Translations under genes and position numbers: made by a program
From: UBA4644 sp034933145
Lineage (GTDB): Bacteria > Bacillota > Clostridia > Oscillospirales > Butyricicoccaceae
DNA length: 12,556 nucleotides
Assembly: GCA_034933145.1 (NCBI GenBank)
Contig: JAYFOA010000090.1
Coordinates: 1 to 12,556, forward strand
Direction of reading: 5' to 3'
In this document: positions 1-6,210 of the stretch, piece after piece
How positions within the stretch are numbered: position 1 is the first letter of the stretch
How the letters are laid out: every line of letters starts with the position of its first letter
Notes under the pieces: generated by a model
Told to the model about the DNA's origin: nothing
What the model saw: the letters and a program-made list of their open reading frames with translations, nothing else
Databases searched by the model: none

Positions 1-495
1 GCACACGGGCTTCAGAACGCCCTATATGATGCCGGCATTGCCTATAACGATGTGGACCCCGATTATGTGGTGGTCGGGGAGCCGAAAGGGTATAACTATG
101 AACAGGTCACCAAGGCAATCCGCCTGGTGCAGCGAGGCGCGCGCTTGATCGGGACGAATACCGATCTGACCGCCCCATCGGAGGGCGGGCTGATACCCGC
201 CTGCCGGGCGCTGATTGCGCCGATCGAGCTGGCCACCGGAAAGCAGGCATATTTCGTCGGCAAACCGAACCCCCTGATGATGCGGACCGGATTGCGTATG
301 CTGGGCGTCCACTCGGAAGAGGCAGCCATCATTGGCGACCGGATGGATACGGATATTATTGCCGGTATTGAATCGGGGCTGGATACGGTGCTGGTACTTT
401 CCGGCGTCACAACCCGTGCGTCGATGACGCAGTTCCCTTACCGCCCGCGGTTGGTGCTGGACGGTGTAGGCGACATCGCCGGTGAGGGTGCATAA
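1..495 (+). CDS. NagD-like HAD-superfamily (IIA) phosphatase, 5' truncated by window edge
   Basis: The frame is open from base 1, so the start and roughly the first 100 residues lie outside the window; 164 residues remain. The visible part carries the HAD-IIA signature. There is a GTNTD cap-region motif (fragment residues 51-55), the GKPNP motif holding the conserved HAD lysine (K88), and the acidic GDRMDTD motif (112-118) that binds Mg2+. Family members are cytosolic sugar- or nucleotide-phosphate phosphatases (NagD and p-nitrophenyl phosphatase types); the substrate cannot be read from sequence. The N-terminal DxDG nucleophile motif is not visible. The gene ends about 108 bases before pstB on the same strand, so co-transcription is possible. 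The family call is firm; the substrate is unknown. Confidence 0.9.
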   Translation, partial: AHGLQNALYDAGIAYNDVDPDYVVVGEPKGYNYEQVTKAIRLVQRGARLIGTNTDLTAPSEGGLIPACRALIAPIELATGKQAYFVGKPNPLMMRTGLRMLGVHSEEAAIIGDRMDTDIIAGIESGLDTVLVLSGVTTRASMTQFPYRPRLVLDGVGDIAGEGA

Positions 496-603
496 GAGGA
501 GTGAAAGTACGCTTTCCGGCGGCTTCGTCGGATTTTGCGGCGTGCATCGGTGGAGTTCTGCGCCGAATCCTGCCGGAGAGGGCAATTGCTGCGGAGGAAA
601 CAG

Positions 604-1353
604 ATGGATAAGTTCGTCATTGAAGATTTAAAGCTCTGGTATGGCTCGTTCCAGGCGCTGAAAGGCGTATCGCTTCTGCTGCCGGAAAAGGCGGTCACAG
701 CCTTTATTGGCCCTTCCGGATGCGGTAAGTCTACCCTTCTCAAGTCACTTAACCGGATGAACGACTTGATTCCGGAGTGCCGTATTGAGGGGACGGTCCT
801 TTTGGATGGAGAGAATGTCTATGGTGAGGTGGACCCAATCCTGCTGCGCAAGCGGGTCGGCATGGTGTTCCAAAAGCCGAACCCCTTCCCCATGAGTATT
901 TATGACAACGTGGCCTTTGGGCCGCGAACTCATGGCGTCCGGGGCCGTGCAGAACTGGATGCACGTGTGGAACGCTCGCTGCGGGCGGCAGCCATCTGGG
1001 ACGAGGTGAAGGACCGCCTGAAAAAAAGTGCGCTTGGGCTGTCCGGAGGCCAGCAGCAGCGTCTCTGCATCGCACGGGCGCTGGCGGTTGAACCGGAGGC
1101 GCTGCTCATGGACGAACCTACGTCGGCGCTCGACCCTATTTCCACGTCGAAGATTGAGGAATTGGTAGGGGAGCTGAAGCAGAAGTATACGATCGTCATG
1201 GTGACGCACAATATGCAGCAGGCGGCGCGTATCTCCGACCGGACGGCGTTCTTCCTGCTGGGAGAGATTATTGAGTCGGGAAATACGGAGCAGATCTTCT
1301 CCGTGCCGCAGGATAAGCGGACGGAGGACTACATCACGGGGAGGTTCGGATGA
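604..1353 (+). CDS. pstB: Phosphate ABC transporter ATP-binding protein PstB
   Basis: This 249-residue protein has the usual PstB length and all ABC ATPase motifs. These are Walker A GPSGCGKST (36-44), Q-loop Q90 followed by the PstB-typical KPNPFPMSIYDNV stretch, signature LSGGQ (146-150), Walker B LLMDEP with E171, and H-loop H202. It should power phosphate import through PstCA at the inner face of the membrane. I chose the ATG at 604 because GGAGG lies just upstream (about 591-595) and the protein then begins like other PstBs. An in-frame ATG at 535 would add an Arg/Cys-rich extension with no family resemblance. The gene overlaps phoU by 4 bases. No pstS, pstC or pstA is present, which is unusual because they normally precede pstB. 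Confidence 0.95.
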   Translation: MDKFVIEDLKLWYGSFQALKGVSLLLPEKAVTAFIGPSGCGKSTLLKSLNRMNDLIPECRIEGTVLLDGENVYGEVDPILLRKRVGMVFQKPNPFPMSIYDNVAFGPRTHGVRGRAELDARVERSLRAAAIWDEVKDRLKKSALGLSGGQQQRLCIARALAVEPEALLMDEPTSALDPISTSKIEELVGELKQKYTIVMVTHNMQQAARISDRTAFFLLGEIIESGNTEQIFSVPQDKRTEDYITGRFG

Positions 1354-2009
1354 TGCGTACCCGATACGACGACGAGCTGGGAAAACTGGGCGGTGAGCTT
1401 CAGCGGATGGGAGCACTGTGCGAGCAGGCCATTGCCGCCGCGTCCAAGGCGTTGGACGCAAACGGCGAAGAGTTGCGGCGCGCGGTATTCGAGGCAGATG
1501 ATGAGATCGACCGTATGGAGCGGGATGTGGAAACGCTGTGTCTCCGGCTCCTGCTGCGGCAGCAGCCGGTAGCGGCTGATCTGCGGTTTATATCTTCTGC
1601 CCTGAAGCTGATCTCCGATCTGGAACGCATCGGAGATCAGGCTGCCGATATTGCGGAACTGAGCCAATATATTAGCGGTGTGAAAGATCGGCCGGAGGCA
1701 CTGACCGGGATGGCGCGTGCCGCAGTCGGAATGGTATCGGATAGTGTCCGTGCATATACCGGGCGTGATCTTGCATTGGCGCGGGAAGTCATTGACCGGG
1801 ATGACACGGTAGACGACCTGTTTAACCAGGTAAAGACCGAGCTTACCGCTCTGATCGCGAAGGAGCCGGGGGACAGCGGTCGTTGGCTTGATCTGCTGAT
1901 GGTGGCCAAATATTTTGAACGGATTGCCGACCACGCTACCAACGTGGCCGAGTGGGCGGAGTTCGCCGTTACGGGGACGCATCCCCGCACGGCGGAAAAA
2001 CGCGGCTGA
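1350..2009 (+). CDS. phoU: Phosphate signalling regulator PhoU
   Basis: This 219-residue, all-helical protein matches PhoU length. It has the two family metal-binding repeats, one around residues 90-101 (DLERIGDQAADI) and one around 187-202 (KYFERIADHATNVAEW), each in a three-helix bundle. PhoU normally links Pst transport to the PhoR/PhoB-type sensor kinase and restrains phosphate uptake. The start ATG overlaps the pstB stop (ATGA), indicating translational coupling. A second ATG follows at once, so the true start could be one codon later. No obvious intrinsic terminator follows before the mreB promoter. Confidence 0.95.
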   Translation: MMRTRYDDELGKLGGELQRMGALCEQAIAAASKALDANGEELRRAVFEADDEIDRMERDVETLCLRLLLRQQPVAADLRFISSALKLISDLERIGDQAADIAELSQYISGVKDRPEALTGMARAAVGMVSDSVRAYTGRDLALAREVIDRDDTVDDLFNQVKTELTALIAKEPGDSGRWLDLLMVAKYFERIADHATNVAEWAEFAVTGTHPRTAEKRG

Positions 2010-2046
2010 TCGGATGGATGGGGCAGCAAATATTCCTTGTTTGACC

Positions 2047-2075
2047 TTGAAATCCGACAGGAATCCGGCTATAAT
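2047..2075 (+). promoter_or_regulatory. Sigma-A-type promoter for the mreB-like gene
   Basis: TTGAAA at 2047-2052 and a perfect TATAAT at 2070-2075 are separated by exactly 17 bases. Transcription would begin near 2082, giving a leader of about 40 bases before the ATG at 2125. TTGACC at 2041 is also present but sits 23 bases from the -10, so it is the less likely -35. Confidence 0.75.
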
Positions 2076-2124
2076 ATCACTTAACAGCGATTTTAACGAC
2101 TTTCTGAAAGCATGGTGATATTAT

Positions 2125-3156
2125 ATGTTTCTGTCCGGCAGTGATATTGGTATCGATCTGGGGACGGCTTCCATCCTCGTTTTTGTAAAAGGAAAAGGCA
2201 TCGCCCTGTGCGAGCCTTCGGTAGTGGCGATCGACAAGACCACCGGTAAGACCCTGGCCGTCGGTGCCGATGCCCAAAGCATGCTGGGCCGCACCCCGGG
2301 GAACATCGTTGCGGTGCGCCCCCTGCGCGAAGGCGTGATCTCGGACTATGAAATGACCGAAAAGATGATCAAGTATTTTATCAAAAAGGTACTTGGCACC
2401 CGGCTGTTCAAACCCAACGTGGTCATCTGCATTCCCAGTGTCATCACCGAAGTGGAAGAGCGTGCCGTTATTGATGCCGGCGAGCAGGCTGGTGCGCGCC
2501 GCGTATATCTGATCGAAGAGCCGGTGGCAGCGGCCATCGGCGCGGGCATCGATATTTCCAAGCCCAGCGGCAATATGATTGTAGATATTGGCGGCGGCAC
2601 AGCGGACATTGCGGTGATTTCCCTGGGCGGCATTGTGGAAAGTACGTCGATCAAGATCGCCGGGGATAAATTTGACGAAGCGGTGGTCAAGTATGTCCGG
2701 CGTAAGCATAATGTACTGATCGGAGAGCGGACTGCCGAGGAAATGAAGATGACCATCGGCTGTGTCTATCCCTACCCGGAGGAAAAAGTCATGGAGGTTA
2801 AGGGCCGCTGTCTGATGACCGGCCTCCCGCGGGTATTCACCGTCAGCAGCAGTGAGATGATTGAGGCGTTTGAGGAGGTTTCCAGCAAGATTCTTGAAGC
2901 GGTCCATTCCGTACTGGAGCGGACACAGCCCGAATTGGTGGGCGATATTGCAACCAACGGCATCGTGATGACCGGTGGCGGCAGTCTGGTTTATGGCTTT
3001 GACAAACTGATCGAGAGCAAGACCGGAATTGCTACCCGCGTCGCCGACGACGCGATCTCCTGTGTTGCCTACGGCACCGGCAAGGCGCTGGAAAATATCG
3101 ACGCAATGCAGGACGGCACGATGAACCTTTCCCGCCGCCGCCAGATGATGACCTGA
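2125..3156 (+). CDS. MreB/Mbl-family bacterial actin, rod-shape determining
   Basis: This 343-residue protein is collinear with MreB/Mbl. The phosphate-1 loop is DIGIDLGTA (7-15) and the phosphate-2 loop is VDIGGGTADIAV (153-164). The EEP motif is at 131-133 and the adenosine-binding TGGG at 283-286. It should form membrane-bound ATP-dependent filaments that guide lateral wall synthesis. GGTGA at 2114-2118 is a modest ribosome-binding site with good spacing. The gene is monocistronic, with its own promoter and terminator and no mreC/mreD, which resembles the separate Mbl/MreBH paralogues of Bacillus rather than an mreBCD operon. The C-terminal tail (about residues 330-343) is Arg/Met-rich. 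Which paralogue it is cannot be settled here. Confidence 0.93.
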   Translation: MFLSGSDIGIDLGTASILVFVKGKGIALCEPSVVAIDKTTGKTLAVGADAQSMLGRTPGNIVAVRPLREGVISDYEMTEKMIKYFIKKVLGTRLFKPNVVICIPSVITEVEERAVIDAGEQAGARRVYLIEEPVAAAIGAGIDISKPSGNMIVDIGGGTADIAVISLGGIVESTSIKIAGDKFDEAVVKYVRRKHNVLIGERTAEEMKMTIGCVYPYPEEKVMEVKGRCLMTGLPRVFTVSSSEMIEAFEEVSSKILEAVHSVLERTQPELVGDIATNGIVMTGGGSLVYGFDKLIESKTGIATRVADDAISCVAYGTGKALENIDAMQDGTMNLSRRRQMMT

Positions 3157-3172
3157 TTCTAATTTTATCTTT

Positions 3173-3200
3173 AAAAGAACGCTTTCGGGCGTTCTTTTTT
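3173..3200 (+). terminator. Rho-independent terminator after mreB-like gene
   Basis: A perfect inverted repeat AAAAGAACGC (3173-3182) / GCGTTCTTTT (3189-3198) with a 6-base loop is followed by more T residues. It lies 16 bases past the mreB stop. The A-run on the left arm means it could also work for leftward transcripts. Confidence 0.9.
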
Positions 3201-3318
3201 ATTGTCTGTATCTTACCAGACGATCCGAATTTTTAACACCAACCCTTTTGCTATCTGTATGTCATCAAATCCACAGTAAAAGTTTCGGATTATTTCTTGC
3301 AATTGACCCAACGTAAAG

Positions 3319-3327
3319 TGATATATT
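3319..3327 (+). promoter_or_regulatory. Candidate extended -10 promoter for the MerR-family gene
   Basis: TG-A-TATATT at 3319-3327 fits an extended -10 element. TTGACC at 3303-3308 lies upstream but only 13 bases from the hexamer, so it is not a normal -35. MerR-family regulators often bind between -35 and -10 elements of unusual spacing at their own promoter, but no clear dyad is seen here. The ribosome-binding site AAAGGAG lies just before the GTG start. Confidence 0.4.
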
Positions 3328-3360
3328 CTGTTGTAGAGATCTCAGAAAGGAGTACCTATT

Positions 3361-4272
3361 GTGAATCAAGCAATTGTAATTAACAAGTTAGCAAAGGAGT
3401 TGGGGCTGACGAGCCGCACACTCCGTTATTGGGAAGGCGAAGGACTTTTTCACAGTACAAGAGATGAATTCTCCGGTTGGCGTGTTTATGATGAAGATGC
3501 AGTTTTGTGCATCCAAATTACTATGCTGCTACGGAAGTGTGATGTTCCCATATTAGAAATAAAAAAGGTCATACAAGAAAAAACCTTTGCATCCTTGCAA
3601 AATGTAATTGATCACCGCATTAACTTTTTGCATACAAACCAAGGTGAAATACTGCAAAAGAAAGAGCACCTTACCCAACTAGAACATCTCTTAATAGAGA
3701 AATTTACCGGATACATTACAACCTCATCTATTACCGGTATAGCAGATTTCATGGCGAAAACGGAAGAAACAGATTTTAAGGAGGACAAATTATCTATGTT
3801 GCATACAGATAAAGAAGCACTAAAGGTTATTACGCTGCCCCCTATGCGTGTAGTATACCATATTGTGGTTAACGTATCTCCAGAGGACGAGGCTATGGAG
3901 CCGGTAATCACATGGTTAAAAACTGAAAATCTGCTTGGAACAGCACGTCTGTTTGGTGGAAATATGCCCCCTATGCCCGGAAAGGACGGTGAACCTTACG
4001 GATATGGAATGTGCGCTTCGATTCCGGAAACGGTCGGTATTCCAGACAACCTTCAGGAAATGCGGCTGCCCGGTGGCTTATATGCAACTCAGGAGAGTAC
4101 CGACGATGTCGGAACTTCTTGGAAGATGCTTATGAATCGCTTGTTACAAAACGAAAAGTACAAGGCAGACCATAAGCGATTATGCTTTGAAGAGCATATC
4201 CGTAATGATAACCCTGATGGATGCGGAAATGAATATTCTATAATTTTATTTGAGCCTGTCAAATTAAAATAA
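3361..4272 (+). CDS. MerR-family transcriptional regulator with GyrI-like effector-binding domain
   Basis: The protein is 303 residues from a GTG start, preceded by AAAGGAG at suitable distance. Residues about 6-75 form the MerR winged helix, with the hallmark LTSRTLRYWEGEGL stretch, then a wing containing GWRVYD. Residues about 85-125 look like the dimerising coiled coil. Residues about 155-300 resemble the GyrI-like/BmrR-type small-molecule-binding fold. Such proteins activate efflux or detoxification genes on binding hydrophobic ligands, but no transporter or enzyme gene is adjacent, so the target is unknown. The base composition is visibly more AT-rich than mreB upstream or the VTC operon downstream, and codons end in A/T more often, suggesting recent acquisition. 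Domain assignment is firm; the ligand is unknown. Confidence 0.88.
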   Translation: MNQAIVINKLAKELGLTSRTLRYWEGEGLFHSTRDEFSGWRVYDEDAVLCIQITMLLRKCDVPILEIKKVIQEKTFASLQNVIDHRINFLHTNQGEILQKKEHLTQLEHLLIEKFTGYITTSSITGIADFMAKTEETDFKEDKLSMLHTDKEALKVITLPPMRVVYHIVVNVSPEDEAMEPVITWLKTENLLGTARLFGGNMPPMPGKDGEPYGYGMCASIPETVGIPDNLQEMRLPGGLYATQESTDDVGTSWKMLMNRLLQNEKYKADHKRLCFEEHIRNDNPDGCGNEYSIILFEPVKLK

Positions 4273-4281
4273 TAAGTACGC

Positions 4282-4315
4282 GAGGCGCTGCATCAGAATT
4301 GAGATGCAGCGCCTC
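4282..4315 (+). terminator. Strong hairpin after MerR gene, probable terminator
   Basis: A perfect 13-bp stem GAGGCGCTGCATC (4282-4294) / GATGCAGCGCCTC (4303-4315) with an 8-base loop lies 9 bases past the MerR stop. The T-tract after it is poor (TAGTTTG), so termination could be partial. It also insulates the RNA region downstream. Confidence 0.65.
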
Positions 4316-4369
4316 TAGTTTGAGATTATAATGAAACGCTGAGTTGAGTTTGAACACTCACCGTCCTCG

Positions 4370-4375
4370 TATAAT
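4370..4375 (+). promoter_or_regulatory. Candidate -10 element of a non-coding RNA
   Basis: A perfect TATAAT sits just upstream of the structured region. Possible -35 hexamers are TTGAAC at 4350-4355 (14-base spacer) and TTGAGT at 4344-4349 (20-base spacer). Neither spacing is ideal, so the promoter is tentative. A start near 4382 would fit the RNA boundary inferred from pairing. Confidence 0.45.
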
Positions 4376-4381
4376 AAAGTC

Positions 4382-4618
4382 CGTGTTCTGAGTTGCCCCG
4401 TGAGGAGCGGTTAGGGTATAGTGCAAGAGCGGATGGAGGTCGGAGTTCACCTCCTCGGGTTTTCGTACCCGTTGCTAAGGGTGCTGCCTCTTATATAAGT
4501 ATCGAATGGCCTAGTCTTGGAATGTGGTGAAGAGAGCAGGCTGTTTTTGGTACTCTAAGAGCGTAGATGTAAGGCACCGACGGGCGTTCGACATTTGGTA
4601 TACCGTAATTTGAACAGC
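4382..4618 (+). ncRNA. Putative structured non-coding RNA, class not established
   Basis: No credible ORF covers this region, yet several complementary segments nest without conflict. These are TGTTC 4384-4388 with GAACA 4612-4616; CCCGT 4397-4401 with ACGGG 4580-4584; GGAGGT 4435-4440 with ACCTCC 4449-4454; CGGGT 4456-4460 with ACCCG 4467-4471; GGTGC 4480-4484 with GCACC 4574-4578; and CTGC+CTCTT 4484-4492 with AAGAG-A-GCAG 4530-4539, sharing one base with the previous stem. A TATAAT lies upstream, and a T-run (4638-4644) follows a weak AGCA/TGCT hairpin downstream. At about 240 nt, a raiA-motif-type Clostridia RNA or a 6S-like RNA are candidates. I lean to the raiA class but cannot confirm it. 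It is not tmRNA, SRP RNA or RNase P: their hallmark motifs are absent. Confidence 0.6.
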
Positions 4619-4674
4619 ATTTTTATATTTCTGCTAATTTTTTTGATTTTACATAGCAGGTTTCTATTTAAAAT

Positions 4675-4703
4675 TTCAACTCGAATTTGGATTTTTTTAT
4701 AAT
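4675..4703 (+). promoter_or_regulatory. Candidate promoter for the VTC operon
   Basis: A perfect TATAAT at 4698-4703 lies 17 bases after TTCAAC (4675-4680), a poor -35. The ATG of the VTC gene is about 105 bases downstream. The interval 4619-4808 is very AT-rich and I see no ORF or other strong element in it. The perfect -10 may be chance in such a background. Confidence 0.35.
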
Positions 4704-4808
4704 CGCTGACAGTTCAAGCTCTTGTTCTTTTTTTGTTTACTTTCCCTTTAATCTAATTTTAGGTCACGGCTGCAAAATGAACCCAGAACAAATGAACGGA
4801 GGCAATAT

Positions 4809-5543
4809 ATGAGCTCGCCGCAATTAAGCTTCAAACGATATGAAAAAAAATATCTTCTCGACCCGGGGCAGTATGACCGCCTGCGTGCGGCGCTGATGCC
4901 ATATATCCTGCCGGGGGAGTTCCCGCAGAGTACGATCCTTAGCCTGTATTATGACACGGAGGATTTTTCCCTGATCCGGACATCGCTGGAACAGCCGGTA
5001 TATAAAGAAAAACTGCGTCTGCGCTCTTACGGTGTTCCCGGCCCCGACGATCCGGTCTTTGTGGAACTGAAGAAGAAATATGACGGCGTGGTATATAAAC
5101 GCCGGATTCGTCTGCCGCTGCATCTGGCACGGGACTATCTTTCGGGAACGTATCACCCATCGGATGGGCAGGTCGTAAGGGAGCTGGACTTTTTTCTGGC
5201 CCGCTATAAGCTGTCGCCAGCCGCGCTGCTGTGCTATGACCGGGAGGCGCTGACGGCCAAGGACGATCCGGGCGTCCGGGTCACGTTCGACCGAAATATC
5301 CGCGCGCGCAATGTCCAGATCGATCCGTCCAAGGGCGACTGGGGGGCGCCGGTGCTTTCGCCGGAGCTGGTGCTGATGGAGCTGAAAGTTCCGGCGGCGG
5401 TGCCGCTCTGGCTGGCGCATCTTTTGTCAGAAGAGCAAATCCGTCCCGCGCATTTTTCCAAATATGGCGCCTGCTATCAGCAATATCTCGCACCGGGCGC
5501 AAAACTCAAATCTATTCAAAAGGACGTGTTTCATTGTGCTTGA
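4809..5543 (+). CDS. VTC-domain polyphosphate polymerase
   Basis: This 244-residue protein is essentially one VTC domain, the catalytic fold of yeast Vtc4, which makes polyphosphate from ATP inside a basic tunnel. Visible tunnel motifs are RYEKKYLL near the N-terminus, an LRLRSYG beta-strand with the paired arginines, FVELKKKYDGVVYKRR, a DRNIRAR strand, the metal-binding glutamate in VLMELKVP, and the late HFSKY lysine. All key charged positions seem present, so it is probably active. GGAGG (4798-4802) with 6-base spacing supports the ATG. It overlaps the DUF4956 gene by 8 bases. The pairing of VTC with DUF4956 and Cthe_2159 proteins recurs in Clostridia. It has no SPX domain, unlike the yeast enzyme. 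Confidence 0.9.
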   Translation: MSSPQLSFKRYEKKYLLDPGQYDRLRAALMPYILPGEFPQSTILSLYYDTEDFSLIRTSLEQPVYKEKLRLRSYGVPGPDDPVFVELKKKYDGVVYKRRIRLPLHLARDYLSGTYHPSDGQVVRELDFFLARYKLSPAALLCYDREALTAKDDPGVRVTFDRNIRARNVQIDPSKGDWGAPVLSPELVLMELKVPAAVPLWLAHLLSEEQIRPAHFSKYGACYQQYLAPGAKLKSIQKDVFHCA

Positions 5544-6198
5544 AAGTATTATTGACGGAAATGTCACCTTGTCGGCCTTTGTACTCTGCAGCCTTACCTC
5601 CGCAATTCTCGGCCTGCTGACCGCCTTTGCCTTCCGCTGGCGTAGCCGGACCTCCGGCAGCCTGTTTTTGACGTTGGCGCTGCTCCCGATGGCGGTGCAG
5701 ACAGTCATTATGCTGGTCAACGGCAATCTGGGCGTCGGCGTCGCGGTAGCGGGTACCTTCAGTCTGGTGCGCTTTCGCTCCGCCCCCGGCACCGGGCGGG
5801 AGATCGCGGCAGTGTTCGTTGCCATGGCTCTCGGTCTGGCTGCCGGTATGGGATATATCGGGTTTGCTTTCCTGTTTTGGGCTCTGGCATCGGCGTTCCT
5901 TCTGCTTTTGACTCGCCTGGGCCTCGGTGCGGAAAATGGGGAAGAGCGAACGCTTCGAATCACAATTCCGGAAAATCTAGAGTACGAAGGATTGTTTGAC
6001 GACCTCTTTTCCAAATATACCCGCAGCGCAGAGCTGGAGCGGGTCAAGACCACCAATATGGGAACACTGTATGAGCTTCGCTATCGTGTGCTGCTGCCCG
6101 GCGGAAAGGTTCCGAAAGCCTTTCTCGACGATTTGCGGACCCGGAATGGGAACCTGAATGTCTCTTGCGGCCGGACGGAAATCAAAGAACAGTTGTAA
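5536..6198 (+). CDS. DUF4956 membrane protein, partner of VTC polymerase
   Basis: I prefer the GTG at 5536, which gives 220 residues, the usual family size. It is preceded by AAAAGGA (5517-5523) and overlaps the VTC stop. An ATG at 5464 exists but lacks a ribosome-binding site and would add residues encoded by the VTC gene in another frame. Helices are predicted at about residues 10-33, 43-62 and a pair within 64-126, with a conserved GTFSLVRFRSAPGTGREI loop between helices. The C-terminal part (about 131-220) is soluble, starting with a TLRITIPENLEYEGLF strand-helix pattern like a small ferredoxin/ACT-type domain. Function is unknown. Position in the operon suggests it helps polyphosphate synthesis, export or sensing at the membrane. 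The layout resembles MgtC proteins (inference). Confidence 0.88.
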   Translation: MLESIIDGNVTLSAFVLCSLTSAILGLLTAFAFRWRSRTSGSLFLTLALLPMAVQTVIMLVNGNLGVGVAVAGTFSLVRFRSAPGTGREIAAVFVAMALGLAAGMGYIGFAFLFWALASAFLLLLTRLGLGAENGEERTLRITIPENLEYEGLFDDLFSKYTRSAELERVKTTNMGTLYELRYRVLLPGGKVPKAFLDDLRTRNGNLNVSCGRTEIKEQL

Positions 6199-6210
6199 GG
6201 AGAGGAAATT

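Noticed and set aside
535..603. N-terminal extension of PstB from the ATG at 535
   Set aside because: The added residues are unlike PstB, and the ATG at 604 has a good GGAGG upstream and gives the family length.
745..1461. Long minus-strand ORF opposite pstB
   Set aside because: Its translation is Arg/His/Pro-rich without any family resemblance and it lies fully opposite clear pstB and phoU coding sequence.
2077..2907. Minus-strand ORF of 276 codons opposite the mreB-like gene
   Set aside because: It is antisense to a well-conserved actin gene, shows no recognisable domain and no ribosome-binding site was evident.
3223..3290. Inverted repeat ATCCGAA/TTCGGAT upstream of the MerR gene
   Set aside because: Only 7 bp with a 54-base gap; likely chance and not placed like a MerR operator.
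5464..5535. Upstream ATG for the DUF4956 gene
   Set aside because: No ribosome-binding site, and it would overlap VTC coding sequence by 80 bases; the GTG at 5536 fits family length.
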